Numbered from the stretch's first letter, positions 7,807 to 15,991 are shown. The stretch: 37,698 nucleotides of DNA from Acetobacteraceae bacterium (GCA_027487385.1 JAIYDS010000274.1:1-37698), one strand, 5' to 3'. The notes: a model not told the origin generated them from the letters alone. Made by a program: numbers and translations.

Positions 7807-8381
7807 TGGACCTGCCCCCCGCCACCGCCGCCTTCGTTCTCCATTTCGGCGAGATGGGCTCGCGCTGGGGCATCAACCGCACGGTGGGGCAGATCTACGC
7901 CCTGCTCTTCCTCTCCGACCGCCCGCTCAATGCGGATGAGATCGTGGCCCAGCTCGGCTTCTCCCGCTCCAATGTCTCGATGGGGCTGAAGGAACTGGAA
8001 ACCTGGCGCCTGGTGAAGCTCCAGCACCTGCCGGGCGACCGGCGCGAGCATTTCTCGACGCCCGAGGATGTCTGGCAGATCGTGCGCATCCTGGCCGAGG
8101 AGCGCCGCAAGCGCGAGATCGACCCCACACTCTCCCTGCTGCGCGATGTTCTGATGCAGAAGCCCGCCACCGCGGCGGATGAGCACGCCCAGGCCCGCAT
8201 GCAGAGCCTGATGGAGGTGATTTCGTTGCTCACCGGCTGGATGGATGATGTGAAATCCCTGCCGGATGAGCGTCTGATCGCCCTGCTCAAGCTAGGCGGC
8301 CGCGTCGCCCGCGTGCTGGAGGCGACGGAGCGCTTCCAGGACATCGTCACCCGTCGCAATCGCCCCAACAAGAAGGCCTGA
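7800..8381 (+). CDS. GbsR/MarR family transcriptional regulator
   Basis: A 193-residue winged-helix regulator. The DNA-binding domain covers roughly residues 25-90: GQIYALLFLSDRPLNADEIV, then AQLGFSRSNVSMGLKELETW as helix-turn-helix, then the wing LPGDRREHFSTPEDVW. A C-terminal helical region follows and is probably for dimerisation. It ends 3 bp before cydA, so it is the first gene of the oxidase operon and probably regulates it. ATG at 7800 and ATG at 7806 are both in frame, and neither has a Shine-Dalgarno sequence. The second is attractive because the predicted transcript begins there. The signal it senses is unknown. Confidence 0.87.
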   Translation: MFMDLPPATAAFVLHFGEMGSRWGINRTVGQIYALLFLSDRPLNADEIVAQLGFSRSNVSMGLKELETWRLVKLQHLPGDRREHFSTPEDVWQIVRILAEERRKREIDPTLSLLRDVLMQKPATAADEHAQARMQSLMEVISLLTGWMDDVKSLPDERLIALLKLGGRVARVLEATERFQDIVTRRNRPNKKA

Positions 8382-8384
8382 TCC

Positions 8385-9716
8385 ATGGACCCGATCCTCC
8401 TCGCCCGGATGCAGTTCGCGGCGAACATCTCCTTCCACATCCTCTTCCCGACCATCACCATCGCGCTGGGCTGGGTGCTGCTCTTCTTCAAGCTGCGCTT
8501 CGACAAGACCGGCGATGCGGCCTGGATGGAGGCCTACAAGTTCTGGGTGAAGGTCTTCGCGCTGAGCTTCGCGCTCGGCGTCGTCTCGGGCGTCACCATG
8601 TCCTTCCAGTTCGGCACGAATTGGCCGGGCTTCATGGAGCGCGTGGGCAATATCGCGGGGCCGCTGCTGGCCTATGAGGTGCTGACCGCCTTCTTCCTGG
8701 AAGCGAGCTTCCTGGCCGTGATGCTCTTCGGCTATGGCCGTGTGCCCAACCGCATCCATACCCTGGCCACGCTGCTGGTGGCGGGTGGCACCAGCGCCTC
8801 GGCCTTCTGGATCATCGTGCTGAATTCCTGGATGCACACGCCGACGGGCTTCGAGATGCGCGACGGCGTGGCGCATGCGACGGATTGGATGGCCATCATC
8901 TTCAACCCCTCCATGCCCTATCGCTTCAGCCACATGATGCTGGCCTCCGGCCTCACCGTCGCCTTCCTGATGGCGGGGCTCTCGGCCTGGCGCTGGCTGC
9001 GCGGCGACCACGCGCCGGGCGTGGTGCGGGCGCTGAAGACGGGCGTGGTGCTGGGCGCCATCCTGATCCCGATCCAGATCTTCGCGGGTGACATGCACGG
9101 GCTGAACACGCTGAAGCACCAGCCGCAGAAGATCGCCGCCATGGAAGGCATCTGGGAGACCGAGCGCGGCGCCGGCCTGCTGCTCTTCGCCATGCCGGAT
9201 GCCGAGACGCGCAGCAACCGCTTCGAGATTGAAATCCCCAAGCTCGGCAGCCTGATCCTCACCCATTCGCTGGATGGCGAGATCCGCGGCCTGAATGAAT
9301 TCATCGGCGAGCACCCGCCCGTGGCGCCGGTCTTCTACGCCTTCCGCATCATGGTGGGCATCGGCATGCTGATGCTGCTCGTCTCCTGGTGGGGGGTCTG
9401 GGTGATCCGCAAGCGCGGCATCACGCCCTGGCTGGCGCGCATCCTGGTGGGCATGACCTTCTCCGGCTGGGTGGCCACGCTGGCCGGCTGGTATGTGACC
9501 GAGATCGGCCGCCAGCCCTGGCTCGTCACCGGCATCCTGCGCACGGGCGAGGCGGCGGGGCCGGTCGCAGCCACCACCATCCTCGCCTCCTTCATCATGT
9601 ATCTGGCGCTCTACGCCGCCCTGCTGCTGGCCTACATCCTGACGCTGATGCACCTGGCCCGGCGGCCGGAGGCGGCGGCGCCCGAGCCGCGGCTGCAAGC
9701 GGCGCCGGCGGAGTAG
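8385..9716 (+). CDS. cydA: Cytochrome bd-type quinol oxidase subunit I, cyanide-insensitive (CIO) type
   Basis: The haem-bearing subunit of a bd-type terminal oxidase, which oxidises quinol and reduces oxygen to water in the inner membrane (443 residues). The haem ligand His in NISFHILFP, the conserved SFQFGTNWPGF, and FSHMMLASG with a second ligand His are all visible. The quinol-site segment KHQPQKIAAMEG is present, but the following Q-loop is short, as in CIO/CioA rather than E. coli CydA. The late motif GWYVTEIGRQPW is diagnostic. Multiple transmembrane helices run through to the Ala/Pro-rich tail. It lies 3 bp after the regulator and 6 bp before cydB. Such oxidases serve low-oxygen or cyanide/sulfide-stressed growth. 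Confidence 0.95.
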   Translation: MDPILLARMQFAANISFHILFPTITIALGWVLLFFKLRFDKTGDAAWMEAYKFWVKVFALSFALGVVSGVTMSFQFGTNWPGFMERVGNIAGPLLAYEVLTAFFLEASFLAVMLFGYGRVPNRIHTLATLLVAGGTSASAFWIIVLNSWMHTPTGFEMRDGVAHATDWMAIIFNPSMPYRFSHMMLASGLTVAFLMAGLSAWRWLRGDHAPGVVRALKTGVVLGAILIPIQIFAGDMHGLNTLKHQPQKIAAMEGIWETERGAGLLLFAMPDAETRSNRFEIEIPKLGSLILTHSLDGEIRGLNEFIGEHPPVAPVFYAFRIMVGIGMLMLLVSWWGVWVIRKRGITPWLARILVGMTFSGWVATLAGWYVTEIGRQPWLVTGILRTGEAAGPVAATTILASFIMYLALYAALLLAYILTLMHLARRPEAAAPEPRLQAAPAE

Positions 9717-9722
9717 CGCGCC

Positions 9723-10733
9723 ATGGAAGCCCTGCCCGAAGGCGCCTGGCTGCCCATCACCTTCGCGGTGCTGATGGCCGTCTCGATGCTGCTCTATGCC
9801 GTGCTGGACGGCTTTGACCTTGGCGTCGGCGTGCTGCTGCGCGGCACGTCGGATGAGGCGATGCGGGACCGCATGGTGGCCAGCATCGGCCCCTTCTGGG
9901 ATGCGAACGAGACCTGGCTGGTGCTGGGCGTGGGCCTGCTGCTGGTGGCCTTCCCGGCCGCGCATGGGCTGATCCTGACCGCGCTCTATATCCCCGTCGC
10001 GCTGATGCTGATGGGGCTGATCCTGCGCGGCGTCGCCTTCGAATTCCGCGCCAAGGCGCCCGCCGCGCAGAAGCCGCGCTGGGATCTGGCCTTCCAGGGC
10101 GGTTCCATCCTGGCCGCCTTCAGCCAGGGCTGGATGCTGGGCAGCTATATCCTGGGCTTCGCCGAGGGCTGGCTGGCCTTCGCCTTTGCCATGCTGACCG
10201 GCGTCTTCACCGTCGCCGCCTATGCGCTGATCGGCGCCTGCTGGCTGGTCTGGCGCGCCGAGGGGCCCTTGCAGCAATTGGCCGCGCATTGGGCGCGCCG
10301 CGCGCTTTATGTGAGCTGGGCCGGTGTGCTGGTGGTCAGCGCGGCCACGCCCTTCGCCAGCCCGCGCATCTTCGAGCGCTGGTTCAGCCTGCCCGAATTG
10401 CTGGGCCTGGCCCCCATCCCGCTCGCCACCGGCGCGCTCTTCCTGCTGCTGCACATCTTCCTGCGCCGCTTCCCGCGCGCCGATCACGGGCTGGACTGGG
10501 TGCCCTTCGCGGCCACCGCCGCCATCTTCGTGCTCTGTTTCCAGGGGCTGGCCTACAGCTTCTGGCCCTATGTGGTGCCGGAGCGGCTGACCATCTTCGA
10601 GGCCGCCAGCGCGCCGGAATCGCTGATGATCATCCTGGTGGGGGCGCTGGCCGTGCTGCCGATGATCGGCCTCTACACCTTCTTCATCTGGCGCATCTTC
10701 GGCGGCAAGGCGCGCGAGTTGAAATACTACTGA
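9723..10733 (+). CDS. cydB: Cytochrome bd-type quinol oxidase subunit II
   Basis: Partner of the upstream subunit I, 336 residues of mostly transmembrane helices. The first helix contains LLYAVLDGFDLGVGVLL, the family signature, followed by GPFWDANETWLVLGVG. Later segments AFEFRAK and LAYSFWPYVVPERLTIFEAA are also typical. The protein ends IFGGKARELKYY. A GGAG at 9711-9714, inside the end of cydA, acts as the ribosome site. No small CydX/CydZ-like gene is visible in the 127 bp after the stop; only a three-codon ATG frame occurs. Confidence 0.94.
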   Translation: MEALPEGAWLPITFAVLMAVSMLLYAVLDGFDLGVGVLLRGTSDEAMRDRMVASIGPFWDANETWLVLGVGLLLVAFPAAHGLILTALYIPVALMLMGLILRGVAFEFRAKAPAAQKPRWDLAFQGGSILAAFSQGWMLGSYILGFAEGWLAFAFAMLTGVFTVAAYALIGACWLVWRAEGPLQQLAAHWARRALYVSWAGVLVVSAATPFASPRIFERWFSLPELLGLAPIPLATGALFLLLHIFLRRFPRADHGLDWVPFAATAAIFVLCFQGLAYSFWPYVVPERLTIFEAASAPESLMIILVGALAVLPMIGLYTFFIWRIFGGKARELKYY

Positions 10734-10860
10734 GGCATGGTCCGCTGAGGTTGCATCACCGGGACGGTGAAGCATCCACTCAACACGGCGAGATCGTGAT
10801 CCGCCCATGGCCGATCACGGTCCGGCAGGCCGAGGGGGTCGTCTTCCCCCGCCCTCCGCC

Positions 10861-11844
10861 TCAATCCACCCGGGCGCCCGAAGCCCGGATGATCGGCGCC
10901 AGCGCGGCCTCATTCGCGGCGCGATAGGTCGCGAAATCCTCCGGCGTGGTCCACCAGGGTGTGGCGCCGTTTTCCAGGAAGCGGCGCTTCAGATCCTCGC
11001 TTTCCAGCGCCTGCTTCGTCAGCGCGTTCAGCCGCATCACGATCGCGGGCGGCATGCCCGCTGGGCCCATCACCCCGCCCCAGGAATTGATCTCGAAGCC
11101 CGGCAGGAACTCCGCCATGGTCGGGATCTCGGGTGCCACCGGGCTGCGCTGCGCCCCGGTGACGGCGAGCGCCCGCACCTTGCCGTCGCGGTGCAGCGCC
11201 AGGCCCTGCGGGATGTTGTCGAAGATCATGTGCACGCGCCCGCCCTGGATATCCACATGCGCCGGCGCGGCCCCCCGATAGGGGACGTGCAGCATGTCCA
11301 CCCCCGCCATGGATTTGAACATCTCGCCCGAGATATGGACGGTGGTGCCCGAGCCCGAGGAGGCATAGGCGTATTTGCCGGGATTGGCCCGCAGCAGCGC
11401 GATCAGTTCCGGCACGCTGCGCGCCGGCACGTCATTGTTCACCACGAGCAGGTTCGGCAATTGCCAGAGGCCCGAGACATAGGAGAAATCCCGCGTCACG
11501 TTGAAGGGCAGGCGGCTGTAGAGCGTGGGGCCGATGCCCAGCGGCGCCACGGAAGCCAGGCCGATCGTGTTGCCATCGGGCACCGCGCGGGCGATCGCCT
11601 CGGTGCCGATATTGCCGGCCGATCCCGCGCGGTTCTCCACGACGAATTGATGGCCGGTGATCTCGCTCATCTTCTGGCACCAGAGGCGCGAGAGGATGTC
11701 CGTGCCGCCGCCCGGCGGAAACAGCCCGATGAAGCGGATGGAGCCATTGGGCCAGGCGGGCTGCGCCAGGGCGGGGGAGGCCAGGCTGGGGGCCGCCAGG
11801 GCCAGGCCGAGCGCCGTGCGGCGCGACATCACAGGTTGCGGCAT
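10861..11844 (-). CDS. Bug-family tripartite tricarboxylate transporter solute receptor
   Basis: A 327-residue periplasmic binding protein of the TctC/Bug family, which captures carboxylates or related small molecules. The signal peptide includes MSRRTALGLALAAPSLASPALAQ (written in two parts: MSRRTALGLA, then LAAPSLASPALAQ), with a twin arginine. Family motifs are IRFIGLFPPGGGTDILSR, VVENRAGSAGNIG, YASSGSGTTVH, HVPYRGAAPA and MGPAGMPPAIV. I chose ATG at 11844 because GGGAGAAACG precedes it; the frame is open far upstream without meaning. No TctA/TctB membrane genes are nearby, so it is an orphan receptor, common in Bug-rich genomes. It converges with cydB. Confidence 0.92.
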   Translation of the reverse strand: MPQPVMSRRTALGLALAAPSLASPALAQPAWPNGSIRFIGLFPPGGGTDILSRLWCQKMSEITGHQFVVENRAGSAGNIGTEAIARAVPDGNTIGLASVAPLGIGPTLYSRLPFNVTRDFSYVSGLWQLPNLLVVNNDVPARSVPELIALLRANPGKYAYASSGSGTTVHISGEMFKSMAGVDMLHVPYRGAAPAHVDIQGGRVHMIFDNIPQGLALHRDGKVRALAVTGAQRSPVAPEIPTMAEFLPGFEINSWGGVMGPAGMPPAIVMRLNALTKQALESEDLKRRFLENGATPWWTTPEDFATYRAANEAALAPIIRASGARVD

Positions 11845-11992
11845 CGTTTCTCCCTGGCCGCGCTTTGTTGCGCGTGCCGATCCGCATGCACGGCCAGAAG
11901 CGCCCCCAAGGTCAAGGCAAATTTGCCTGATCCGGACTTGTCCGCCCCGGTGATTGCCGACATGGTTCGACCATGTCCCGCCCTGCCGCCTG

Positions 11993-12814
11993 ATGCCGAT
12001 CTGCCCGCCAGCCCTCGCCCTTCTGGGCGTCCTGCTGCTGGCCGGCTGCGGCCTGCCGCCCAACACCGCGGTGGGGGATTGGTCCCGCACCGCCAGCATC
12101 GCCGCCAACCGGCCGAGCCTCGCCGCCCCGCCCCATGCGGCGACGACCCGCGCGATGCAGGAGGCGCTCTCCACCTATTTCTATGCCCTTGGCATCCTCT
12201 GGGATGGGGCGCCCATGCCCTTTCGGGAGGCGGAATTCGTGCCCCTCGCGGCCCGGGCCGCCAGCTTCGATCCGGCGGCGGGTGCGGCGGTCGAGACGCT
12301 GGGCCGCAACCTGCGCGCCGCCAGCGCGGATCGTCCTCTGGAATGGCTGCCGCGCGACAATTCCGGCCCCCGCCCGCTGCCGGAGGATTGGCGACTGGTG
12401 AACCTGATCGCCGTGAGCGATGACGCGGTGCAGGCGCTGCTGCGCGCCCTGGCCCGCGCCGCCCAGGCCGCGCCGGAGCAGGCCCCGCCGCCGGTGGCCG
12501 CGGTCGCCATCGCCGACCCGGCCCTGCGCGCCCTGCAGCGTGAGGCCGCGCAGGCCGAGCAGGCGGCGGGCGCCGCCATGGCCGCCGCGCGCCGCGACTA
12601 TGCGCGGATCCTGGCCGAGATCGGTGCTGGCCATGCCGCGCTGAAATCCCAGGGTCGGCTGCTCACCCAGCGCGAGGTGGAGCGCCAGGTCTTCCTCGCC
12701 GATGACCGGCTGCGCCGCGCCCTCGCCACCCTCCCGCGGGAGGCGCCGCAGGCCGCGCCCGCCGCCTTGGCCCCGCCCCCCATGGCCCCGCCCCCCATGG
12801 CCCCGCCCCGATGA
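11993..12814 (+). CDS. Hypothetical lipoprotein, paralogue 1 of a tandem pair
   Basis: A 273-residue predicted lipoprotein of no family I recognise. MPICPPALALLGVLLLAGC gives a clear lipobox LAGC. The mature N-terminal part has VGDWSRTASIAANRP, MQEALSTYFYALG and MPFREAEFVPLAARA. These align with VRDWASTASFAVDD, MQQAMSTYLLAIA and LPYREDPFVQLAAQA in the next gene, so the two are paralogues. The C-terminal part is helical and Ala/Arg/Glu-rich with IGAGHAALKSQGRLLTQREVERQ, probably a coiled coil, and ends with APPPM repeats. The stop overlaps the next start (ATGA). Context suggests an outer-membrane or periplasmic assembly with the downstream beta-barrel. TTG at 11954 is an alternative start that would bury the signal. 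Confidence 0.78.
   Translation: MPICPPALALLGVLLLAGCGLPPNTAVGDWSRTASIAANRPSLAAPPHAATTRAMQEALSTYFYALGILWDGAPMPFREAEFVPLAARAASFDPAAGAAVETLGRNLRAASADRPLEWLPRDNSGPRPLPEDWRLVNLIAVSDDAVQALLRALARAAQAAPEQAPPPVAAVAIADPALRALQREAAQAEQAAGAAMAAARRDYARILAEIGAGHAALKSQGRLLTQREVERQVFLADDRLRRALATLPREAPQAAPAALAPPPMAPPPMAPPR
12768..12811 (+). repeat. Tandem 15-bp repeat encoding APPPM at a gene junction
   Basis: The unit TGGCCCCGCCCCCCA occurs nearly three times in a row (12768-12782, 12783-12797 and a partial copy from 12798). It encodes the Pro-rich C-terminus of the first lipoprotein and ends at its ATGA junction with the next gene. Each unit is 15 bp, so copy-number changes keep the reading frame. Confidence 0.8.
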
Positions 12815-13566
12815 GAAAGCCCCGCATGAACACCGGATTGCGCCTGCTGCCGGCGGCCTTCCTCGCGCTCAGCGCCTGCGACGCGCCCGACTACACCCCG
12901 GTGCGCGACTGGGCGTCCACGGCGAGCTTCGCCGTGGATGACCGGCGCATGGCCGGCAGCCCGCAGGCCGATGCCGGCATCCTCGCCATGCAGCAGGCGA
13001 TGAGCACCTATCTCCTCGCCATCGCCACCCTCGCCACGGATGGCGTGCTGCCCTATCGCGAGGATCCCTTCGTGCAGCTGGCGGCGCAGGCGCGCGCCAG
13101 TTCGGAGCGCGGCGGCGCAGCCGTGGCCGCGCTCGGCACGCTGCTGCGGCGCGCCGCGCGCAGCAATGCGCAAGCGCCCGACCTGCGGGACAACATCGTG
13201 GCGGCCGATCCGCATGTGCAGGCGCTGGCGCAATCCCTCGCGAGCGCCGTGGCGGGTGCCGGGGCGGAGGGGGCGGCGCGCGCCGATGCCGCCGCCGGCT
13301 ACGCCCGCCTGGCCGCCGAGACGCGCGACCCGGTGGCGCGCCGCCTGGTGCAGGAACGCGCGGCGGCGCGGGATGCGGAATTCGCCGCCCGCGAGGCCGC
13401 GCGGGACCGCTACATCGACAACGTCATCCGCATCGGCCAGGGGCATGCGCTGCTCAAGGCGCGCGCGGCGACCATCACGAGGGATGAGGCGGTCCAGCGC
13501 ATCCGCGCCGCGCAGGATGAGCTGCGCCGCAACGCCGAGGGCGTGCCGCGGGGCTGGCCGGGATGA
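12811..13566 (+). CDS. Hypothetical lipoprotein, paralogue 2 of a tandem pair
   Basis: A 251-residue predicted lipoprotein (246 from the alternative ATG at 12826, which gives MNTGLRLLPAAFLALSAC). The lipobox is LSAC. The mature part resembles the upstream gene over its whole length: VRDWASTASFAVDDRR, AMQQAMSTYLLAIATLA, GVLPYREDPFVQLAAQA and, near the C-terminus, IGQGHALLKARAATITRDEAV. It has no matching named domain that I can recall. The C-terminal 100 residues are strongly charged and helical. It overlaps both neighbours by ATGA, so the three genes are translationally coupled and their products probably act together at the envelope; the function is unknown. Confidence 0.78.
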   Translation: MRKPRMNTGLRLLPAAFLALSACDAPDYTPVRDWASTASFAVDDRRMAGSPQADAGILAMQQAMSTYLLAIATLATDGVLPYREDPFVQLAAQARASSERGGAAVAALGTLLRRAARSNAQAPDLRDNIVAADPHVQALAQSLASAVAGAGAEGAARADAAAGYARLAAETRDPVARRLVQERAAARDAEFAAREAARDRYIDNVIRIGQGHALLKARAATITRDEAVQRIRAAQDELRRNAEGVPRGWPG

Positions 13567-14573
13567 GGGTGGCGCTTCTCCTTCTGGCCCTGCTGTTGGC
13601 GGCGCTGCCGGCCCGGGCGCAAATCCTGGACGGCACCCTGCGCGAGGAGGCCGCCGGCCGCATCGCCGCGCGCATCAATGAGGTGCGCAACACTCTGCAG
13701 GTCCGCCGTGGCGGGGTGCTCGGCCTTTTCGGCTACAATGTCGTCCCCGATGGCTCGACCAACGCGCTCTCCATCAGCCGGGGCAGCCTGGGGGCGGATG
13801 ATGGGGCCAAGACGCTGACCCTCGGGCAATTGGGCTTCGGCTTCACGGTGAGCCAGTCCTTCCCGCTCTTCCTGGAGAGCTATCTCGGCTATGCGCGCTA
13901 TGATCCGCGCTTCTACATCACGGGCGGGGAGGAAACCCGTCGGGTGCCGCTGCGCTGGAACAACGTCGCCATGACGCTGGGGGTGGGCTACGACATCCAA
14001 CTCGCCGAATATCTCTGGTTGCGGCCCATCCTGAACGGTTCGCTCGGTTACGCGACTTCGGATGCGGGGCTCTTCGGCTCCTTCATCAACTTCCGCACCG
14101 GGCGTGACGTTTCGGCCCTGACCGATCAGCACATGAATGTCCGTGGCCTCGGCGGCTCCCTGGTGCTGGCCTATTACGACTATCGGCCCGCGCGCGACAT
14201 CGATGTGGAGCTGCGCTACACGCAGATCCACCTTGAGTCCTTCGGTGATACGCCGCCGCGCATCGGCGGCACTTCCACCGCGCGCACGCTCGGCCTCTGG
14301 GCGCGCTATCGCTGGCCGACCGGGCTGGAGGCCTTCGGCCGCCCGCTGCGCTGGGTGATCGACACCTCCGCCTCCGCCTATCTGGGGGATCAGCGTGACG
14401 CGCTGGGCTTCGCCTGGTCGGTGAAGGTGGGCGGTGGCATCGAGTTCGATATCGGCCGGCAGGAATTCGGCGCGCTCGGGCTCACCCTCTCCCGCGTGCG
14501 GCTCATCGGGCGCTACTTCTACGGCGATGGCGGCATCACCGGCACCTCCTTCGGCATCGGGATGAGCTTCTGA
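13563..14573 (+). CDS. Predicted outer-membrane beta-barrel protein of the lipoprotein operon
   Basis: A 336-residue secreted protein. MRVALLLLALLLAALPARAQ is a clean signal peptide. A short helical region (REEAAGRIAARINEVRNTL) precedes alternating polar/hydrophobic strands rich in Tyr, Phe and Gly, for example LGFGFTVSQSFPLFLESYLG, NNVAMTLGVGYDIQLAEY and VELRYTQIHLESF. The protein ends in FGIGMSF, and a C-terminal phenylalanine is the usual signal for barrel assembly. This supports an outer-membrane barrel of the autotransporter-like/porin type, but no catalytic motif is seen and I do not recognise the family. It starts within the stop of the second lipoprotein (ATGA). Lipoprotein helpers plus a barrel suggest export, adhesion or envelope maintenance; this is inference. 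Confidence 0.75.
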   Translation: MRVALLLLALLLAALPARAQILDGTLREEAAGRIAARINEVRNTLQVRRGGVLGLFGYNVVPDGSTNALSISRGSLGADDGAKTLTLGQLGFGFTVSQSFPLFLESYLGYARYDPRFYITGGEETRRVPLRWNNVAMTLGVGYDIQLAEYLWLRPILNGSLGYATSDAGLFGSFINFRTGRDVSALTDQHMNVRGLGGSLVLAYYDYRPARDIDVELRYTQIHLESFGDTPPRIGGTSTARTLGLWARYRWPTGLEAFGRPLRWVIDTSASAYLGDQRDALGFAWSVKVGGGIEFDIGRQEFGALGLTLSRVRLIGRYFYGDGGITGTSFGIGMSF

Positions 14574-14628
14574 CGGCAAATCTCGCTGAGATTGACCGAT
14601 GCGGCTTCGGGAGCACGAAAGAAAAAGT

Positions 14629-14664
14629 GCCTCCGGCGGCTGGGGCCGAAAGGCCCCAGACCCC
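14629..14664 (+). repeat. 3'-end hairpin repeat, copy D
   Basis: A 36-bp copy 55 bp after the barrel gene, reading in its direction: CTGGGGCC, loop GAAA, GGCCCCAG, with flanks GCCTCCGGCGG and ACCCC. It is an exact reverse complement of the copy at 14716-14751, with a 51-nt spacer between them. Confidence 0.9.
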
Positions 14665-14715
14665 TTTCGATTGATGTGCTCAATCCGAGTATGGCGGGCG
14701 ACCCCCTGATGGATT

Positions 14716-14751
14716 GGGGTCTGGGGCCTTTCGGCCCCAGCCGCCGGAGGC
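14716..14751 (-). repeat. 3'-end hairpin repeat, copy E
   Basis: An exact 36-bp reverse complement of copy D. It lies 47 bp beyond the stop of the converging anti-sigma gene and reads in that gene's direction. The pair could fold into a long cruciform or serve each converging transcript. Confidence 0.9.
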
Positions 14752-14798
14752 TCCATCCCTTGATAGGCCGCCACCAATCGGATTCAGGATGAGGCGTC

Positions 14799-15464
14799 TC
14801 AGCTGGCGCCAGCCGCCGCCAGCCGCCCGATGAAAAGAATGGGCCCCGTGGGCCGGCCCGTGGGCGAACCGCCCGGCGGTTCCAGCGTGATCTCGATCAG
14901 CATGCCCGGCTCGGGGCGGATGCCGCGCGGCGTGACACTCAGCCGCCCGCTCTCGGGCACCAGGCCGAGCGAGGTCGGCGCCGTGGCCCCCTGCGGCAGC
15001 GCCCAGAGCTGCATGACGCGCCCGGCCTCCACCCCACGCGGATTGACCGCGGCGAGGCGGATCTGCCCGCGCTCCGCCTCGACCAGGAAGGCCGATTGAT
15101 CCTGGCTGGTGAGCAGCACGGTCATCAGGGGTGCCGGGGCCGGGGGACGGAAGACCAGGAAGGCGGCGAGGCCGGCCGCGACGGCGCTGGCGCCCAGGCC
15201 CAGCGCGGGCCAGGGGAAGCGCCAGCTTCGCCGGGCCGGAGCGGCGCCGTCCAGCGTCGCCTCGATCCGCGCCCAGAGGCCGGGGGGCGGGGCCTCCGGC
15301 GCGGCCAGCGCCAGCAGGGGCGCGAGCCGCCGCTCCCAATCTGCGACCAGCCGGGCGAAATCCGCATCCTGCCCGATCAGCGCCCGCGCGGCTTCGGCCT
15401 CGCGCGCCTCCAGCGTGCCCAGCACATATTCGGCGGCCAGCTCGTCCCTCTCCTGCGGGGTCAT
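14799..15464 (-). CDS. Anti-sigma factor (RskA-like), membrane-anchored
   Basis: A 221-residue regulator that should hold the upstream-encoded ECF sigma factor at the membrane. The cytoplasmic N-terminus MTPQERDELAAEYVLGTLE matches the anti-sigma domain start (LAAEYVLGTL is typical). A transmembrane helix lies near residues 85-105 (WPALGLGASAVAAGLAAFLVF). The periplasmic part contains RVMQLWALPQGATAPTSLGLVP and IEITLEPPGGSPTGRPTGP, the RskA-type sensor fold. No His-Cys zinc motif is visible. The start ATG at 15464 overlaps the sigma stop (ATGA), as expected for a co-translated partner. The stimulus is unknown; release of such factors is usually by regulated proteolysis. Confidence 0.88.
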   Translation of the reverse strand: MTPQERDELAAEYVLGTLEAREAEAARALIGQDADFARLVADWERRLAPLLALAAPEAPPPGLWARIEATLDGAAPARRSWRFPWPALGLGASAVAAGLAAFLVFRPPAPAPLMTVLLTSQDQSAFLVEAERGQIRLAAVNPRGVEAGRVMQLWALPQGATAPTSLGLVPESGRLSVTPRGIRPEPGMLIEITLEPPGGSPTGRPTGPILFIGRLAAAGAS

Positions 15465-15991
15465 GCCAGGCACTCCCGCAGGGTGAGGAGACCGCGCCGG
15501 ATCCAGGCCTTCACCGTGCCCAGGGGCAGATCGAGCTTCGCCGCGACCTGCGGGTGCGAGAGGCCATGCACGAAGGCCAGCAGGATGCCCTGGCGGTTCT
15601 TCTCCGGCAGCCTTGCCAGGCAATCACGCAGCCGTGCGCCATCCTCGTCGGCCGACAGGGTCTCGAGCTGATCCGCCTCGACCGGGCTGTCACCCAGCGT
15701 CGCGTCATCGGTCGGGATTTCGCGGCCGCGGCGTCGCGCGATGTCGAGCGCGGCATGGCGGATCACGGAGGCGAGCCAGGCCTCGGCCGCGCCGCGCTCG
15801 GGGTCGAACTGTGCGGCGCGGCGGGCGATCTTCACAAAGCCGTCATGCACCGCGTCCGAGGCCGCGTCGCGGTCCCGCAGGATGGCCATGGCGACGCCGA
15901 AGAGGCGCACCGATTGCAGCTGGTACAGGGCGCGCAACGCGGCGCGGTCCTCGCGCGCGATGCGGGTGAGCAGTTCGGCGGCGTCGCTCAT
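15461..15991 (-). CDS. ECF-type RNA polymerase sigma factor
   Basis: A 176-residue sigma-70 family factor of extracytoplasmic-function type. Region 2 covers about residues 8-85: LYQLQSVRLFGVAMAILRDRDAASDAVHDGFVKIARRA, given here in two blocks (LYQLQSVRLFGVAMAILRDR and DAASDAVHDGFVKIARRA), then AWLASVIRHAALDIARRRGR. Region 4 covers about 115-170: LARLPEKNRQGILLAFVHGL, SHPQVAAKLDLPLGTVKAWI and RRGLLTLRECL. There are no extra domains. It sits between the IalB-like gene and the anti-sigma gene, with ATGA overlaps on both sides, so the three are one transcript. It probably drives this operon, but I could not identify its promoter motif. Confidence 0.92.
   Translation of the reverse strand: MSDAAELLTRIAREDRAALRALYQLQSVRLFGVAMAILRDRDAASDAVHDGFVKIARRAAQFDPERGAAEAWLASVIRHAALDIARRRGREIPTDDATLGDSPVEADQLETLSADEDGARLRDCLARLPEKNRQGILLAFVHGLSHPQVAAKLDLPLGTVKAWIRRGLLTLRECLA

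Noticed and set aside
8292-10808. An 838-codon open frame antisense to cydAB
   Set aside because: Low-complexity Gln/His/Asp/Glu translation, the shadow of hydrophobic codons on the other strand; cydA and cydB are unmistakable.
10734-10860. A small CydX-like gene after cydB
   Set aside because: The only ATG frame just after cydB is three codons long and no hydrophobic small frame is present.
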